A DNA stretch of 64,000 nt, from the NCBI RefSeq assembly GCF_021028955.1, contig NZ_JAIWPE010000057.1, forward strand, positions 62,001-126,000, written 5' to 3'. The stretch comes from Salipaludibacillus sp. CUR1 (GTDB taxonomy: Bacteria > Bacillota > Bacilli > Bacillales > Salisediminibacteriaceae). This document shows positions 50,377 to 60,598 of this stretch, piece after piece. Below the pieces are notes generated by a model, which was not told the origin of the DNA, did no database searches, and saw only the letters and a list, made by a program, of their open reading frames with translations. The translations under genes were made by a program, and so were the position numbers. Position 1 is the stretch's first letter, and each line of letters starts with the position of its first letter.

Positions 50377-51933
50377 ATGGATGATTTTAAATCCATTTCC
50401 GTAAGGAAAGGAGAAAAAGAATTAGAGATTGATAACCCTACTTCTTATCCGCTCGTAGGAAAAGGAAGCCAGGGAGCTGTCTTTAAATTGTCTGAAAAAA
50501 AATGTGTCAAACTGTTTATAGACCCGGTGCAGGCGAAAATGGAACAGGAAGCTATTGAAGCAGGCAGACAATTATCTTTTATGCCGGAAGTTTATGAAAC
50601 AGGCACAAATTATATCGTTATGGAGTATTTTGACGGCCCTGATTTAAAGGCTTATTTGAAAAATGGGATGTTTATGCCGGAATCCATTGTCAAAAAGCTT
50701 CTCAGCATATTGAAACAGCTGAAAGAAACGGGATTTACTATGATTGATGCCCCTTTACGCCATATATTTGTGATGGAGAATGAAGAGTTTAAAGTGGTGG
50801 ATCATGTTAACGGTTTTAAAAGAGACCACCCGGTTCCGCTCAAATTATTAAGAGACTTAAATTATATTCTTTTAAAAGAGTCTTTTTTAATGCATGTTGA
50901 AAAACTTGAGCCGGAAATGTACAAAGAATGGAAGAGTTATTATGACAGAAATAAAATTGACTTCAGGAATATACCGGTAGAGTCCGGCGGATCAGGAAAA
51001 GGTGTGAAGTTTGACAGTGCTATTTCATTGCCTTTTGTCGGAAAAGGGCACCAAGGGGCAGTCTTCCGGATTGACGACGATAAATGTGTAAAAATTTACG
51101 GCAAACCAAATCATGCGGAACAGGAACAGAAGGTCCTTGTGTCCTCCCAACATTTGTCCTTTATTCCGAAAGTGTATGAGACAGATTCAAATTATACTGT
51201 TATGGAATATCTTTTAGGACCGGATCTAAACAGTTATCTCAAAAAGCAGCGCGTTCTTTCAAAAGAAGTGGCGACAGGATTACTGAACATCCTGACCACT
51301 ATGAAGAAGGCAGGCTTTAAACAGATTGATGCGCCGCTTCGCCATACGATCATTACAGCAAATGGCTTTAAAGTGATTGATCATGTCTACTCGTTTGCGC
51401 GCGACCAGAAGATACCTGTTGAACTGTTTGAAAACCTGGCCGAAAGACATTTCCTCTTCTCCTTTATAGAGCAGGTTAAAGAGTCGGCCCCTGAAACTTA
51501 TAAGGAATGGGACACTCCCGAACTGGATTACTGGCTTGAGCAGGAAAAGCTCCAAATGTCTGTCAAAAAAGAGTCTGAAGGAACTAACCGGTGTACGATT
51601 CCAGGTTCTCAAACTTGTTCCGATACCAAAAACAATATTTTTCAAAATACAGCTGGATTTTCACCTAACGAAATGAACAGTTTTCAAAAGTCGGATAAAG
51701 GTCCGAATAAAGAAGTAAATAAGGTCCCAAGCTCAAGTGAAGTTCCCGAAAAACCTCAAAAGAGAACCTCAAAACGGGATGACCGAAAAATTAAAAGGGC
51801 AAAGAAAAAAGATAAATTAACTAAAAGACGACTTAACAGAGCCGGAAAAAGGAGCAAGAGGAACCGCGGGAAATACAGGACTGTAAAAAAAGGGACAGAG
51901 GAATGGCCGTTAAACTATATTATAAAAGAGTAA
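50377..51933 (+). CDS. Tandem kinase-like protein with basic tail
   Basis: 518 residues. Two homologous kinase-like units (ORF numbering from the GTG at 50368: about 28-190 and 222-385) repeat the same landmarks: VGKGSQGAVFKL/VGKGHQGAVFRI, CVKLF/CVKIY lysine, MEYFDGPDLKAYL/MEYLLGPDLNSYL, MIDAPLRH/QIDAPLRH and KVVDHV/KVIDHV. The usual HRDxxxxN and DFG are thus changed to D-x4-H and DHV. A linker and a highly basic Ser/Lys/Arg tail (about 440-510) follow. ATG 50377 is set by GGAAGGTGG. Kinase, pseudokinase or sugar-binding role is open; neighbours suggest glycan or spore-surface work. Confidence 0.7.
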   Translation: MDDFKSISVRKGEKELEIDNPTSYPLVGKGSQGAVFKLSEKKCVKLFIDPVQAKMEQEAIEAGRQLSFMPEVYETGTNYIVMEYFDGPDLKAYLKNGMFMPESIVKKLLSILKQLKETGFTMIDAPLRHIFVMENEEFKVVDHVNGFKRDHPVPLKLLRDLNYILLKESFLMHVEKLEPEMYKEWKSYYDRNKIDFRNIPVESGGSGKGVKFDSAISLPFVGKGHQGAVFRIDDDKCVKIYGKPNHAEQEQKVLVSSQHLSFIPKVYETDSNYTVMEYLLGPDLNSYLKKQRVLSKEVATGLLNILTTMKKAGFKQIDAPLRHTIITANGFKVIDHVYSFARDQKIPVELFENLAERHFLFSFIEQVKESAPETYKEWDTPELDYWLEQEKLQMSVKKESEGTNRCTIPGSQTCSDTKNNIFQNTAGFSPNEMNSFQKSDKGPNKEVNKVPSSSEVPEKPQKRTSKRDDRKIKRAKKKDKLTKRRLNRAGKRSKRNRGKYRTVKKGTEEWPLNYIIKE

Positions 51934-51972
51934 AAGAACGGGACAAAGGAGGCTGAATCAGAAAAAAACAGG

Positions 51973-52010
51973 GGCTGCCCACATGTCTGACCTTGAGGCA
52001 GCCTTTTTTA
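51973..52010 (+). terminator. Terminator after the tandem kinase-like gene
   Basis: GGCTGCC...GGCAGCC stem around a 17-base loop, then T7. Confidence 0.82.
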
Positions 52011-52085
52011 TATGCACGGGCGGAGATCCCCCACTGATTCAGCACCACAGCTTGCGAATATCCCTTAAACAAAAAGACCAAGCAC

Positions 52086-52270
52086 CCACCTGACGGACTG
52101 AAACCTCAGCTTTATTCAATAGCACGGTAATTGAAGGACATAAGGTGGGGACGCCTAAGGGAATAGCGCAGTCTGAAGATCCAATTCAACGAAGCTTTAG
52201 GCTGAGTTGGATTTAGCTGTAGACAAGCCCCTGGGCAAGCCTCCACCTGGCGGACTGAAATCTCAGCTTT
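52086..52270 (+). repeat. Dispersed intergenic repeat, copy B, with flanking direct repeats
   Basis: A 90-nt core (52131-52220) matches the copy at 41491-41580. Its right part (GACAAGCCCCTGGGCAAGCC, then CCACCTGGCGG) matches the reverse complement of 37340-37377. The core is bracketed by direct repeats of about 27 nt: CACCTGACGGACTGAAACCT (from 52087) and CACCTGGCGGACTGAAATCT (from 52245), both followed by CAGCTTT. No gene is seen between 51934 and 52375. Confidence 0.75.
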
Positions 52271-52284
52271 TATCAAAAAAAACA

Positions 52285-52315
52285 TCCGGACAAAATTCGT
52301 AAGATTTTGTCCGGA
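52285..52315 (-). terminator. Terminator of the TPR gene
   Basis: TCCGGACAAAAT-CTTACGA-ATTTTGTCCGGA, a 12-bp perfect stem, then TGTTTTTTTT on the minus strand. Confidence 0.9.
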
Positions 52316-52375
52316 CCTCATTTAGGTTCCTATTCTTTTGTCCCAGCCCTATTAGTTAAACTTCCCTGTGCTCAA

Positions 52376-53422
52376 TCACCGGTAAAGAAACCGGCTGATA
52401 TCACGGGGCGGCTCGTTTCCGTTATCTATTTCTTTAATAAACGTTTGAGTCAGCTGCTTCTTTTCCGGTTCTTCCGACTCGATGCTTACCCACAAGTTCC
52501 TTGCTGCCTCTTTATTACCGGTATGCCATGATAGTAACGCCATCTGGTGGTAAAAATCATGGAATCCAGGAAGAAGTTTTTTGTTCAGCAGCTTAGCGTA
52601 CCATTCATACGCCTTCTGGTACTCCCCTGCGAAGAGGAGGCTTCTGCCGAGAAAGTAACAGTGAAAGTGATCCATCGGCCTTAAATTAATGATATTAGAG
52701 ATCCATACTGATGCCTGGGGATCGTTATTCTGGTAAAGAAGCACGGCCATCTGGCACTGGGCTAAGAAATTCGGTTCATCTTTAACTAATAAATCTTTCA
52801 GTATCTGTTCAGCCTCTTTCTGCCTGTTCTGGTACATTAAAGCCTCAGCCAGATACACATAAAGATTCCAGTGTGATGGGACTGCCGCCATCTGCTTTCT
52901 TGCCTCTTCTTCGGCTTCCGCATATCTGCCGCTGTTCAGAAGGCCGATAAAATGAAAATCATCCAGCTTCTCTTTGGCAGGGATAACCTTCTCTCCAGAT
53001 TCCCTCAGCTGATTATTAACCATATCTAAAAGGGATTCCGCGTCTTCAGAAAATTCGCCTTCTTCGTCAATTTTTAAATATACCTCAAGATTCTCTTTAG
53101 CTTCTTCCAACTTTCCGAGATGTGCCATATTATTAGCCAGAAAGAAATAGCATTCACTCATCGAAGGATCAATATCAGTCTTTATTTTAGTCAGATAGTC
53201 ATTCGAGGCTTCATACTCTCCTCTTTCAGATAGAACAATAGCCAGCTGGCAGCTGAATACCGGTTCTTCCGGTTCAACACGGATCGCCCGTTTAAAATAT
53301 TGTACAGCACGTTCGATTTGCTGATTCTGGTATGCTTCAATTCCTTTTTTATAAAAGTAACCGCCATCCTGTATAAAAGGAATGACCTGTCCCTTTTTTT
53401 CCTTCGTTTCTATACCTGGCAT
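52376..53422 (-). CDS. Tetratricopeptide-repeat protein (YvcD-like)
   Basis: 348 residues made of helix pairs with TPR spacing: YFYKKGIEAYQNQQIERAVQYFKRAIRVEPEEP, then FSCQLAIVLSERGEYEASNDYL, NNMAHLGKLEEAKENLEVYL, VYLAEALMYQNRQKEAEQIL and GRSLLFAGEYQKAYEWYAKLL. It has no signal peptide or membrane segment. A TPR gene (yvcD) lies between the his operon and trxB in B. subtilis, so this is probably its orthologue. It is likely a cytosolic scaffold; partners unknown. Confidence 0.8.
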   Translation of the reverse strand: MPGIETKEKKGQVIPFIQDGGYFYKKGIEAYQNQQIERAVQYFKRAIRVEPEEPVFSCQLAIVLSERGEYEASNDYLTKIKTDIDPSMSECYFFLANNMAHLGKLEEAKENLEVYLKIDEEGEFSEDAESLLDMVNNQLRESGEKVIPAKEKLDDFHFIGLLNSGRYAEAEEEARKQMAAVPSHWNLYVYLAEALMYQNRQKEAEQILKDLLVKDEPNFLAQCQMAVLLYQNNDPQASVWISNIINLRPMDHFHCYFLGRSLLFAGEYQKAYEWYAKLLNKKLLPGFHDFYHQMALLSWHTGNKEAARNLWVSIESEEPEKKQLTQTFIKEIDNGNEPPRDISRFLYR

Positions 53423-53766
53423 TCAACGTGCCTCCATTTCATTTATACAAAATTCTATACGTTAATTTGACTTTTTTCTCCAATTTTCGCCTTAACCTAG
53501 TTGAAGTATAACACGGAGACAATGAACGGACAACGCGGCTCGGCTTTTATCCGAAGAAGAAGCATCAAAATATAAGATTAAGAATTTTTTGAAAGGGTAA
53601 TTAACTATATTAGAGTCTTTTAACAGTTTCGCCTTATTATCTTCCCTTAAACCGCCTGGTATTAGAAAGCTTACCGCCAAGTCCCATTATAATCTTTGAA
53701 CTTTTTATACTTATTTCTTTCACAGCTCTGAATTTTCCGTTGAGTATAAAAACAGGGAGGATAGAA
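53423..53766. other. Intergenic region without a recognised gene
   Basis: AT-rich divergent space between the TPR gene and the carotenoid-linked pair. A 62-codon minus-strand frame here has no ribosome site or family features. I see no riboswitch or tRNA. Confidence 0.5.
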
Positions 53767-54327
53767 ATGACTATTCATAACATCATTTTTTTCATTATTA
53801 CTTTTATCTGGCTCGCTGAATTTATTGTCTTTAGAAACCGGAAACCAGGCGAGAAGAAAAAATCTGAAGAAACCTTTACGTTTTCAGGAATTCTTCTTTC
53901 AGTATTGGCAGTCATAACTGCCTCCGTCTTTTCCAGGGAACTGAATATCTGGCTTATAGAGTCTTCATTGGTGTTATGGGTCGGCCTCCTTATTTACGGG
54001 ACCGGGACGGGGCTCCGTTATTGGGGAATAATTAAGCTTGGAAAGCAGTTCACACGCCATGTTAATGTGGCGGAAGAGGATACGATCGTCAGCTCGGGTC
54101 CTTTCCGCATGATGCGTCATCCATTGTATACCGGATTATTTTTTATCCTCCTTGGAATTAGTACATCGATGGGGAGCATAGCCGGGCTGTTACTTGTATT
54201 TATTGTTTTTATGCCTTTTTTACTTAGACGTATAAGACTGGAAGAAAAAATGCTGACAGAAACATTCGGTGAAGAGTATAAAGACTGGGCAGGTTCACGA
54301 TACCGGCTCATCCCTTTTTTATACTGA
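53767..54327 (+). CDS. ICMT-like membrane methyltransferase, paralogue 2
   Basis: 186 residues from ATG 53767, which has GGGAGGATAG just upstream (the frame extends to 53740 without a site). About five membrane segments; family motif GPFRMMRHPLYTGLFF, then EEKMLTETFGEEYKDW and RYRLIPFLY. It is a SAM-dependent isoprenylcysteine methyltransferase-like protein. It is clearly related to the gene at 1075-1635, sharing the (M)TIH start and PFxY end. It lies 36 bases before a carotenoid enzyme, so methylation of a carotenoid carboxyl or related isoprenoid is a plausible but unproven role. Confidence 0.77.
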   Translation: MTIHNIIFFIITFIWLAEFIVFRNRKPGEKKKSEETFTFSGILLSVLAVITASVFSRELNIWLIESSLVLWVGLLIYGTGTGLRYWGIIKLGKQFTRHVNVAEEDTIVSSGPFRMMRHPLYTGLFFILLGISTSMGSIAGLLLVFIVFMPFLLRRIRLEEKMLTETFGEEYKDWAGSRYRLIPFLY

Positions 54328-54363
54328 TTAATTCATAATTTTATATTAGTGGAGGTGCATGTC

Positions 54364-55878
54364 ATGCAGCATAAAAAGAAAGCTGTGGTGATTGGGGCAG
54401 GACTGGCCGGTCTTTCTTCTGCAATCCGATTGGCAGGAGACGGCTACGATGTGACTGTTCTGGAGAAAAATGAAAACATAGGCGGAAAGTTAAACCGCCG
54501 CTCAGGAAAAGGATATACTTTCGATACCGGTCCCTCTATTTTAACGATGCCATGGGTTCTTGAGCAGCTTTTTGAAAGCGTCCATAGAAAGCTGGAAGAT
54601 TACATTGAGATAGAACGTATTGAACCGCAGTGGCGGACGTTTTATGAGGATGGGACAAGTATTGATGTGTTATCCGATTTGCCGGAAATGCTGGAAGAAA
54701 TGCGGAAAGTAAAGCCTGACCCTGATTCATCGTTTATGAAATTTCTTGCATATTCACAGGATATGTACGATATTTGTATGAAAAGCTTTTACAAGACGAG
54801 CATTACAGGTTTAAAAGAACTAAAAGCTCAGCATACACTAAAAGAACTGCTTGCTATGGACCCTTTCCATACAGTAGCAGACGGAACAAAGAAGCATTTT
54901 AAAAACAAGCATCTGGAACAGCTTTTTAACTTTTTCGTTATGTATGTCGGTTCTAATCCATATCAGGCCCCGGCCATACTTAACCAGCTTGTCTACGTCC
55001 AGCTCGGCCTTGGAATATACTATGTTAAAGGCGGCATGTATAACATTGCGAAAGGCATGAAAGCTGTACTCGATGAACTTCGGGCGGAGGTTCATACAGA
55101 CTGCCCCGTTTCACACGTTGTGGAAGAAGAAGGAACGGCTAAAGGCGTTGTTACTGAAGAAGGCGAGTTTTTCGAGGCAGATGTCGTAGTGTCGAATCTC
55201 GAAGTCATCCCGGCGTATAAAACGCTCCTCCCTAAAAACAGCCGTACTAAAAAAGAAATAAAACAGCTTACAAAAACGTTTGATCCGACTGTTTCAGGGC
55301 AAGTTCTATTACTCGGTGTCAACAAAGAGTTTAAAAATCTCAAGCATCATAATTTCTTTTTCTCTGAAGATCCTGAGAAGGAATTTAAGCAGATATTTGA
55401 GAAAGGAGTTCCTGCGGATGATCCGACTGTCTACATTGGTATCTCTTCTAAATCGGATCCAAGCCAGGCGCCTCAGGGGAAAGAGAATTTATTCGTGCTG
55501 ACCCATGTGCCTCCTAAGACAGCTATGAAGAAAAAAGCTGACTGGGATAAATACCGGGAAGTCATCCTTGATAAGCTGGAACGGATGGGCATGGAAGGTT
55601 TGCGTGATTCGATAGAATTTGAGTATGAATTTACGCCGGATACTCTTGAAGAGTTATACGGTTCCACTGGCGGCTCAATTTACGGGATCGCTTCTAATAA
55701 AGGGACGAATGGCGGGTTTAAAATCCCTTCAAAAAGCTCGGTTTACGAAAACCTTTATTTTACCGGTGGTTCGACCCACCCGGGAGGCGGGGTACCGATG
55801 GTAACTCTTTCAGGCCAGCTCACTGCGGATCTCATTAAGAAACACTCTGAAGAAGCCGAACTCGGTAAAAACGCCTGA
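54364..55878 (+). CDS. CrtN/CrtP-type carotenoid desaturase/oxygenase
   Basis: 504 residues from ATG 54364, set by GGAGGTG; the GTG at 54349 precedes the ribosome site. Phytoene-desaturase superfamily: AVVIGAGLAGLSSAIRLAGDGYDVTVLEKN, GGKLNRRSGKGYTFDTGPSILTMPW at the N-terminus and NLYFTGGSTHPGGGVPMVTLSGQLTADLI at the C-terminus bind FAD. In Firmicutes such proteins dehydrogenate C30 diapophytoene or oxidise its ends. The synthase crtM is not in this window, so the full pathway cannot be stated. Confidence 0.87.
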   Translation: MQHKKKAVVIGAGLAGLSSAIRLAGDGYDVTVLEKNENIGGKLNRRSGKGYTFDTGPSILTMPWVLEQLFESVHRKLEDYIEIERIEPQWRTFYEDGTSIDVLSDLPEMLEEMRKVKPDPDSSFMKFLAYSQDMYDICMKSFYKTSITGLKELKAQHTLKELLAMDPFHTVADGTKKHFKNKHLEQLFNFFVMYVGSNPYQAPAILNQLVYVQLGLGIYYVKGGMYNIAKGMKAVLDELRAEVHTDCPVSHVVEEEGTAKGVVTEEGEFFEADVVVSNLEVIPAYKTLLPKNSRTKKEIKQLTKTFDPTVSGQVLLLGVNKEFKNLKHHNFFFSEDPEKEFKQIFEKGVPADDPTVYIGISSKSDPSQAPQGKENLFVLTHVPPKTAMKKKADWDKYREVILDKLERMGMEGLRDSIEFEYEFTPDTLEELYGSTGGSIYGIASNKGTNGGFKIPSKSSVYENLYFTGGSTHPGGGVPMVTLSGQLTADLIKKHSEEAELGKNA

Positions 55879-55894
55879 CAGGCCATACAACACT

Positions 55895-55932
55895 AAAACC
55901 CTGAGGCAGCTGAAAGCTGCTTCAGGGTTTTG
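55895..55932. terminator. Shared terminator between the carotenoid gene and hisIE
   Basis: AAAACCCTGAGGCAGCT and AGCTGCTTCAGGGTTTT form a 17-bp stem with one mismatch, flanked by A and T runs; it can serve both convergent units. Confidence 0.9.
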
Positions 55933-55951
55933 TCATTAAAAAGACCGGCTG

Positions 55952-56623
55952 CTATTTTTTACCGGAATGGCGGTCGGCTAACCGTCTAAGAACATCATCG
56001 ATAGGAAGGTTTTGTTCACGCAGAAGAACGAGCCAATGGTACAGTAAGTCGGCACTTTCCCAAGTCAGCTCTTCTTTATCCCTGTTTTTAGCAGCGATAA
56101 TCACTTCTGACGCTTCTTCGCCGACTTTTTTCAGAATTTTATCGACGCCTTCCTCAAATAGGTAAGTCGTGTAAGAGCCTTCAGGGCGCTCCGCTTCCCG
56201 GGCTGCAATGACACTCTCCAGTTCATTGAAAATGGCAAACCTGTCCTGTTGGTCTGTTGAAGAAGAGTTCTCTTTCTCTAAAGCATCTGCAGGACTGTTC
56301 ACATCGCCGGCTGTCCAGAGCGTCTCTGAAAAACAGCTGTAGTCCCCTTTATGGCAGGCGGGACCTGCCGGTTCAGCAAGGATAACCAGTGCGTCCTGGT
56401 CACAGTCATACCGTATTTCATTAACTTTCTGAGTGTTTCCGGAGGTGGCTCCTTTATGCCATAACTCCTGCCTGGAACGGCTGTAAAACCACGTTTCTCC
56501 TGTTTCCATTGTTTTGTTCAGTGACTCTTCATTCATATACGCCAGCGTCAGGACCTGTTTTGACTGATGGTCCTGTACGATGGCCGGAATGAGCCCGTTT
56601 TTATCAAAAGACAGTTCGGTCAT
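55952..56623 (-). CDS. hisIE: Bifunctional phosphoribosyl-AMP cyclohydrolase / phosphoribosyl-ATP pyrophosphatase
   Basis: 223 residues, a fusion. HisI domain (1-110): [37 protein letters not shown] and metal cysteines in DCDQDALV and [11 protein letters not shown]. HisE domain (about 130-220): [49 protein letters not shown]. It does steps 2 and 3 of histidine synthesis and is the last gene of the operon, overlapping hisF by 4 bases. Confidence 0.97.
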   Translation of the reverse strand: MTELSFDKNGLIPAIVQDHQSKQVLTLAYMNEESLNKTMETGETWFYSRSRQELWHKGATSGNTQKVNEIRYDCDQDALVILAEPAGPACHKGDYSCFSETLWTAGDVNSPADALEKENSSSTDQQDRFAIFNELESVIAAREAERPEGSYTTYLFEEGVDKILKKVGEEASEVIIAAKNRDKEELTWESADLLYHWLVLLREQNLPIDDVLRRLADRHSGKK

Positions 56624-57378
56624 CGAATTTCCAGCCCTTTCTCTTTTAAATACTTCTTCACTTCAGCTACAGACGTTTCGCGATAATGAAAAATGGAGGC
56701 GGCAAGTGCTGCATCAGCTTTCCCTTCGGTAAACACCTCATAGAAATGTTCCTGATTGCCGGCTCCTCCTGAGGCAATGACTGGGACAGACACAGCTTCA
56801 CTAACAGTTTTCGTAAGAGACACATCAAATCCTGACTTTTCTCCGTCTTCGTCCATACTTGTCAGTAAAATCTCCCCCGCTCCCTGGGCCACTGCTTCTT
56901 TCGCCCACGCCGTTACTTCCCGGTCGGTTGGCGTACGTCCGCCGTGCGTATATACGCGCCAGGAAGACAACTCATCGTCCCACTTCGCATCAATAGCGAC
57001 GACGATACACTGGGTTCCAAAAAAATCAGCGCCTTCACGGATCAGTTCAGGCCGTTTGACAGCAGCTGTATTAAGGGATACCTTATCAGCGCCGGCCCGG
57101 AGAATGCGCCTCATGTCAGCCACTGTGTTTATCCCTCCGCCTACAGTAAACGGAATAGCAAGTTTTCCCGCGACCTCTTCCACCACATCGACCATTGTTT
57201 CCCTGCCTTCATGGGAAGCAGAAATATCAAGAAACACCAATTCATCCGCCATCTGTTCATCATAAAAAGCTGCAAGTTCAACCGGATCACCGGCATCACG
57301 GAGATTGACAAATTGCACGCCTTTTACGACCCGGCCTTCTTTAACATCAAGACACGGAATAATACGCTTTGTAAGCAT
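56620..57378 (-). CDS. hisF: Imidazole glycerol phosphate synthase cyclase subunit
   Basis: A 252-residue beta/alpha barrel: [20 protein letters not shown], the catalytic VFLDISAS aspartate and [16 protein letters not shown] (second aspartate). Works with HisH, using its ammonia to form IGP and AICAR. Confidence 0.98.
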   Translation of the reverse strand: MLTKRIIPCLDVKEGRVVKGVQFVNLRDAGDPVELAAFYDEQMADELVFLDISASHEGRETMVDVVEEVAGKLAIPFTVGGGINTVADMRRILRAGADKVSLNTAAVKRPELIREGADFFGTQCIVVAIDAKWDDELSSWRVYTHGGRTPTDREVTAWAKEAVAQGAGEILLTSMDEDGEKSGFDVSLTKTVSEAVSVPVIASGGAGNQEHFYEVFTEGKADAALAASIFHYRETSVAEVKKYLKEKGLEIR

Positions 57379-57380
57379 TA

Positions 57381-58115
57381 TCAGCGCACCTCCCTTACGG
57401 CGTCTTCAAGGCGGATTTTATCAGTATATAATGCTTTTCCGATAATAGCTCCGGCTATGCCGTCATTTTTCCGGGTGATCAGTTCTTTCAAATCATTCAT
57501 GCTGCTGACCCCGCCTGAAGCGATTACTTGCTTCCCTGTCGCTTTACCAAGGTTCGCAATAGCTTCCACATTCGGTCCTGACATCATCCCATCACGTGAA
57601 ATATCCGTCATAATGAATGTTTCTGCTCCCTGTGCCGCCAGCTCAGCACCGAGTTCTTCAGCTTTCACTTCTGATGTCTGAAGCCAGCCGTGTGTCGCCA
57701 CATAACCGTCACGCGCATCTATTCCGATAGCAATCCGTGCGCCTCCATACTCATTAAGCATCTCTTTCACAAACCCGGGGTCCGAGATAGCCGAACTGCC
57801 CAGTATGACACGGGAGACACCCGCTTCCAAATACGTCTTCACATCCTGCGGGGTCCTTATGCCTCCGCCCACCTGTACGCTCGCGTCCAATTCGGAAGCA
57901 GCCCGAAGAACTTCTGTGTGATTAACAGGCTCTCCTTTTTTAGCACCGTCTAAATCCACCATATGGATCCACTTCGCGCCTTTTTTCTCAAAGCTTGAAG
58001 CCATTGCAAACGGGGAATCGCCGTAGACTGTCTCTTTATCATAATCTCCTTGAAGAAGACGGACGCATTTTCCTCCGCGAATATCTATTGCAGGATAAAT
58101 AGTAAAGTCAGTCAT
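57381..58115 (-). CDS. hisA: Phosphoribosylformimino-AICAR ribotide isomerase
   Basis: A 244-residue barrel related to His[35 protein letters not shown], the second catalytic aspartate in [16 protein letters not shown] and [13 protein letters not shown]. Amadori rearrangement, step 4. Overlaps hisH by 8 bases. Confidence 0.98.
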   Translation of the reverse strand: MTDFTIYPAIDIRGGKCVRLLQGDYDKETVYGDSPFAMASSFEKKGAKWIHMVDLDGAKKGEPVNHTEVLRAASELDASVQVGGGIRTPQDVKTYLEAGVSRVILGSSAISDPGFVKEMLNEYGGARIAIGIDARDGYVATHGWLQTSEVKAEELGAELAAQGAETFIMTDISRDGMMSGPNVEAIANLGKATGKQVIASGGVSSMNDLKELITRKNDGIAGAIIGKALYTDKIRLEDAVREVR

Positions 58116-58734
58116 GGTCCGCCACTCCTTCTTTGTCGATAAAATTTTTCAGCATTCGCATACCGAGGACACTGCTTTTTTCAGGATGAAACTGTGCTCC
58201 CCATATTTCACCTCGTCCGACCACCGCCGGCACCCTCTCTCCGGCATAATCCGCCGTTGCCACGAGTACTTCCGGTGATCCTTCCTGGACAAAGTAAGAG
58301 TGGACAAAATAGACGTGGCCATCAGGAACTTTATCCAGAACAGGATGCTCCGGCTGCTCGAAATTCAGTCTGTTCCATCCCATATGTGGCACTTTATAAT
58401 CTCCGTTTTTAAAACGGCGGACATGCCCCGGGAGAATTTTGAGGCCCTGGGTTTTACCGTTTTCTTCACTCTCTTCAAACAGAAGCTGCATTCCTAAACA
58501 AATTCCGAAAAGGGGTTTATTATCCGCTGCCCATTGTTTAATAAAAGGTGTCAGGCCCCTCTTTTCCAGCTCTGCCATTCCGTCCCTGAATGAGCCGACC
58601 CCGGGAAGAATCAGTTTGGATGCTTTTGCCAGCTCTTCTGGCTCCTCTGATAAAAACGGCTGATGGCCAAGCCGCTCCAGCGCTTTAGTTACACTGTGCA
58701 GATTGCCCATCCCGTAATCAATAATCCCGATCAT
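58108..58734 (-). CDS. hisH: Imidazole glycerol phosphate synthase amidotransferase subunit
   Basis: A 208-residue class I glutaminase: [17 protein letters not shown], the nucleophile cysteine in [12 protein letters not shown] and [10 protein letters not shown] with the His/Glu dyad. Supplies ammonia to HisF. Overlaps hisB by 4 bases. Confidence 0.97.
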   Translation of the reverse strand: MIGIIDYGMGNLHSVTKALERLGHQPFLSEEPEELAKASKLILPGVGSFRDGMAELEKRGLTPFIKQWAADNKPLFGICLGMQLLFEESEENGKTQGLKILPGHVRRFKNGDYKVPHMGWNRLNFEQPEHPVLDKVPDGHVYFVHSYFVQEGSPEVLVATADYAGERVPAVVGRGEIWGAQFHPEKSSVLGMRMLKNFIDKEGVADHD

Positions 58735-59324
58735 GATAAACTTCCTTTCGTTGAAGGGACTCCTTTAACCCGCGGGTCAAGCTGAGTCGCCTCATCAAGG
58801 GCACGGCCAAGTGCTTTAAAGACCGCTTCAATTATATGGTGCGTATTCGTCCCGTAATGGACGATCACATGCAGGTTCATCCGGGCTTCCAGAGCAAGCT
58901 TCCATAAAAACTCTTCTACAAGCTCTGTATCAAATGTACCGACTTTCGCCTGGGGAATATCTCCGCGCAGCTCAAAGTGCGGGCGGTTGCTTAAGTCAAT
59001 GACAACTTGGGCAAGGGCGTCATCCATTGGAACAAACGCATTACCGTAGCGGCGAATACCCTTTTTATCCTGCAAGGCTTCTTTTAAAGCTTCACCTAAC
59101 ACAATGCCGATATCTTCTGTCGTATGATGGTCGTCTATTTCCGTGTCACCCTTGGCTGTTAATGATAAGTCAAACAAGCCGTGGCGGGTAAACAAGTCAA
59201 GCATATGTGTCATAAACGGCACGTCAGTTCTTAAATCGGCATTCCCTTCACCGTCGATTGTAAAATTCAGCTGAATATCTGTCTCATTTGTTTTACGTGA
59301 TTTTGATGCCTGGCGGTTAGTCAT
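58731..59324 (-). CDS. hisB: Imidazoleglycerol-phosphate dehydratase
   Basis: 197 residues, monofunctional. Metal-binding repeats [30 protein letters not shown]-type segment and [28 protein letters not shown] 59324 is placed by TTGGAGGAAT inside the 3' end of hisD (8-base overlap); the upstream frame to 59360 is in hisD. Confidence 0.97.
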   Translation of the reverse strand: MTNRQASKSRKTNETDIQLNFTIDGEGNADLRTDVPFMTHMLDLFTRHGLFDLSLTAKGDTEIDDHHTTEDIGIVLGEALKEALQDKKGIRRYGNAFVPMDDALAQVVIDLSNRPHFELRGDIPQAKVGTFDTELVEEFLWKLALEARMNLHVIVHYGTNTHHIIEAVFKALGRALDEATQLDPRVKGVPSTKGSLS

Positions 59325-60594
59325 TGTATTCCTCCAATCGTTTTTCCACAGCCCTCGCATGGGCTTCTAAATCTTCGAGGCGGGCAAAAGCCGCTATTTT
59401 TCTACCGTTGTTTTTGACGGCTTCTTTGCTGTATGAAATGATACTCGATTTTTTAGTGAAATCTTCCACATTCAACGGACTGGAAAACCGTGCGGTACCG
59501 TTGGTCGGCAGGACATGGTTCGGGCCTGCAAAATAGTCTCCGACAGGCTCGGAACTGTTTTCGCCTAGAAAGATTGCTCCTGCGTGGCGGATTTGCGGAA
59601 GGATGGCCCAGGGATCTTCGGTGTGTACTTCGAGATGCTCGGCAGCCAGCTCATTGACCGCTTCGATAGCCTGTTCCATCGTTTCCGCCACGTATACAGC
59701 CCCGTAGTCATCAATTGATGCCTTTGCGATGTCTTTTTTCGGCAGTGTTTCAAGCTGTTTTGTTACTTCTTCAGATACTTTTTCGGCCAGCTCTTTATTG
59801 TCAGTGACAAGGACAGCAGAAGACATTGGATCGTGCTCTGCCTGCGAGAGAAGATCAGCGGCTATGTAAGACGGCTTCCCTGTCCTGTCAGCAAGAATGG
59901 CCACTTCACTTGGCCCTGCAATCATATCGATATCAACTGTTCCGAAAACAAGCTGTTTCGCCAGAGCGACGAAGATGTTTCCAGGCCCGACGATTTTATC
60001 AACAGGGTTAATGGTTTCCGTTCCGTAAGCTAACGCACCAACGGCCTGTGCTCCGCCTGTTTTAAATATTTCTTTTACTCCCAGCTCATTGGCTGTAACA
60101 AGTACAATATCAGACAGCTTGCCGTTTTTCTGCGGCGGAGAAGTCATGACGATCCGTCTGACCCCAGCGACCTGGGCGGGAACGACGTTCATAATAATCG
60201 AGGATGGATAGGCTGCCCGTCCCCCGGGCACATAGACACCTGCTGCCTCAAGAGGAGTGACCTTCTGGCCAAGCATGGTGCCGTCTTCTTTGGTCGTAAT
60301 CCACGACTGCTGGACCTGACGCTCGTGAAAATCACGGATATTATCAATCGCTTCACGGATAATCTCCAACGTTTCATCACTGACAGCCGTATAAGCTTCT
60401 TCTATCTCCTGAGCAGAAACACGGGTTTCCGGCAGGTCCACACCGTCAAATTCGTTAGTGTAATGCCTGAGTGCAGCATCTCCTCTTTCTTTAACATCCT
60501 GTAAGATGGAAACAACGGACTGGCGCTGCTTTTCTGTTCCCTGGTCAATTGACCGTTTTAAAGACACATCTTCTCGGAGCGGGATAATTTTCAT
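59317..60594 (-). CDS. hisD: Histidinol dehydrogenase
   Basis: 425 residues. NAD-dependent four-electron oxidation of histidinol. [61 protein letters not shown] and QAEHDP carry the Zn and substrate residues. ATG 60594 follows the GGGAGAG site at the end of hisG. Confidence 0.98.
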   Translation of the reverse strand: MKIIPLREDVSLKRSIDQGTEKQRQSVVSILQDVKERGDAALRHYTNEFDGVDLPETRVSAQEIEEAYTAVSDETLEIIREAIDNIRDFHERQVQQSWITTKEDGTMLGQKVTPLEAAGVYVPGGRAAYPSSIIMNVVPAQVAGVRRIVMTSPPQKNGKLSDIVLVTANELGVKEIFKTGGAQAVGALAYGTETINPVDKIVGPGNIFVALAKQLVFGTVDIDMIAGPSEVAILADRTGKPSYIAADLLSQAEHDPMSSAVLVTDNKELAEKVSEEVTKQLETLPKKDIAKASIDDYGAVYVAETMEQAIEAVNELAAEHLEVHTEDPWAILPQIRHAGAIFLGENSSEPVGDYFAGPNHVLPTNGTARFSSPLNVEDFTKKSSIISYSKEAVKNNGRKIAAFARLEDLEAHARAVEKRLEEYND

Positions 60595-60598
60595 CGGG

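Noticed and set aside
56944-57681. 245-codon plus-strand frame opposite hisF/hisA
   Set aside because: Antisense to two certain genes; codon pattern is that of a shadow frame.
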